Source: Planctomycetota bacterium
GTDB taxonomy: Bacteria; Planctomycetota; UBA1135; GCA-002748355
Length of the DNA stretch: 35,841 bases
Direction: 5' to 3'
Assembly (NCBI GenBank): GCA_011321845.1
Contig: DROQ01000095.1
Location: 1-35,841, forward strand
The notes beneath the pieces are model-generated. The model was not told the DNA's origin, did not search any database, and saw only the letters and a list, made by a program, of their open reading frames with translations. Numbering within the stretch: position 1 is the stretch's first letter; the number at the start of each line of letters is the position of its first letter. Below, one piece after another: positions 35,051-35,841 of this stretch. Both the position numbers and the translations under genes were made by a program.

Positions 35051-35841
35051 GCGACTGTCGGCGACCTCTTCAAGCCCCGCGGCCAGGTAGGCTTTGCGGG
35101 CTGGGATGTTGTCGCGTGCGTGGTGAAGCCCGACTCGCTCAACTCGTTCCAGGAGGATCGCGCAAAGAGCGGAGACCAAACGGGTTCCCATCCCCTTTCC
35201 CCTCCACTCCATCGCAGTGAAAACCCCCTCGATCAGGGCGCCGGCGGGGCCTTCGAAACCCAGGTCCAGCTTGGATACGGGCTTGTCCGCGACCTCCAAG
35301 ATCCAGGTCTCCCCCCTTTCGATCCGACCTTGAATACGCTCCCTCAATTTCCCCATGTGGATCAACCTGGGATCGAATTGAAGATCCTCGTGATTGAGGG
35401 TCAGATTGGCCCGGACCAGCCATTCTGCGTCCTGAGCGCGCGCCCGGCGCAGGGCCGTCTCGGGGCCGATGCCGGGACCAAGGGAAGTTCCTCGGAGGAT
35501 CGCCATAAAAGGTTGGGACCGCTCGAAGCGGACCTTCATCCTCCTCCCCAGGCTTCGGAGGAGAGAAGCCATCGCCTGAGTAGGGCCGATTCCAAGGCGG
35601 GGAGGAGTTGGTGCATGGAGCAAGACCGAAGCAAAGGAAGCGGCCGCATCCCGGCTGCACTCCCCCAGGACAAAGGAGTAGCCCGGGCGTAGGACCATCA
35701 AACCTTCGAGCCCCTCGGCGGAGAAGGCCCCAAAGAACTCCCCCTGGAAACTCTCGCGCACATCCTTGATGGTTCCCAGCGCGACAAAAAGGTTGTGGAG
35801 GAGATACATATGCTGGGGTTCATGCAGCCATTTTTTTTCGA
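35033..35841 (-). CDS. GNAT family N-acetyltransferase, 5' partial
   Basis: A protein of at least 269 residues cut by the right window edge: the frame is open upstream of the ATG at 35809 to the last base, and the added residues (WLHEPQHMYLLHNLFVALG) look coding, so the true start is probably outside. The C-terminal part (about 120 residues) is a GNAT domain: GVFTAMEWRGKGMGTRLVSALC holds the acetyl-CoA loop RGKGMG, and HHARDNIPARKAYLAAGLEEV is the usual end. The N-terminal half resembles the second domain found in DUF4081-GNAT proteins. The substrate is unknown. It overlaps the convergent TPR lipoprotein gene by 18 bases. Confidence 0.87.
   Translation of the reverse strand, partial: EKKWLHEPQHMYLLHNLFVALGTIKDVRESFQGEFFGAFSAEGLEGLMVLRPGYSFVLGECSRDAAASFASVLLHAPTPPRLGIGPTQAMASLLRSLGRRMKVRFERSQPFMAILRGTSLGPGIGPETALRRARAQDAEWLVRANLTLNHEDLQFDPRLIHMGKLRERIQGRIERGETWILEVADKPVSKLDLGFEGPAGALIEGVFTAMEWRGKGMGTRLVSALCAILLERVERVGLHHARDNIPARKAYLAAGLEEVADSRLVLFH

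Overview
This is a densely coded, GC-rich bacterial chromosome segment of mostly housekeeping and envelope genes. I see no phage, transposase, CRISPR, rRNA or tRNA. Evidence for a diderm envelope is three lipoproteins with clear lipoboxes, a Tat-exported hydrolase and several signal-peptide proteins. The large share of secreted proteins of unknown function, HEAT and TPR repeat proteins, and one secreted protein (21896-22996) whose C-terminus resembles secreted proteins I associate with Planctomycetota suggest a planctomycete or another PVC-type lineage. That placement is an inference and was not tested by search.

Layout. Bases 1-1623 hold the end of a transglutaminase-like protein cut by the left edge. 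Bases 1632-1830 are a cluster of short perfect palindromes between two convergent genes. A minus-strand series (7288 to 1839) encodes a Tat-exported glycosylasparaginase-like hydrolase, a GT-C-like membrane glycosyltransferase and a hybrid histidine kinase with two receivers and an Hpt domain. A seven-gene plus-strand operon (7501-13654), with overlapping or nearly touching genes, encodes two ABC ATPase/permease pairs, an exported HExxH metallopeptidase, a polyphosphate-glucokinase-like ROK kinase and AcpS. A second palindrome cluster of the same family (13657-13726) follows it.

A TPR lipoprotein (13824-15365) overlaps at its 3' end the last gene of a minus-strand set encoding LemA, HtpX and a JAMM-type protease. 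Next come urocanate hydratase (minus) and a divergent pair of a sodium:neurotransmitter-type symporter and methylenetetrahydrofolate reductase. A structured intergenic element (21735-21795) precedes a secreted protein of unknown function. Then come acetyl-CoA synthetase (minus), a divergent Xaa-Pro peptidase, a DUF4382-type lipoprotein, glutamyl-tRNA synthetase, a secreted HEAT-repeat protein with an upstream partner of unknown function, a second TPR lipoprotein, and a GNAT acetyltransferase cut by the right edge.

How the genes may work together. The ABC operon looks like an export or membrane-maintenance unit with its own exported peptidase. LemA, HtpX and JAMM look like a membrane protein quality-control set. 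Urocanate hydratase, the symporter and MetF could connect amino-acid uptake and histidine breakdown to folate one-carbon metabolism. The strongest candidate for something undescribed is the palindrome family, whose stem sequences vary while base pairing is kept, followed by the LemA-HtpX-JAMM unit. No intergenic stretch exceeds 300 bases. The larger ones not listed separately (7289-7500, 17342-17515, 19187-19312, 25082-25218, 26545-26677, 33121-33247) show only ribosome binding sites or the minor elements noted in the entries.
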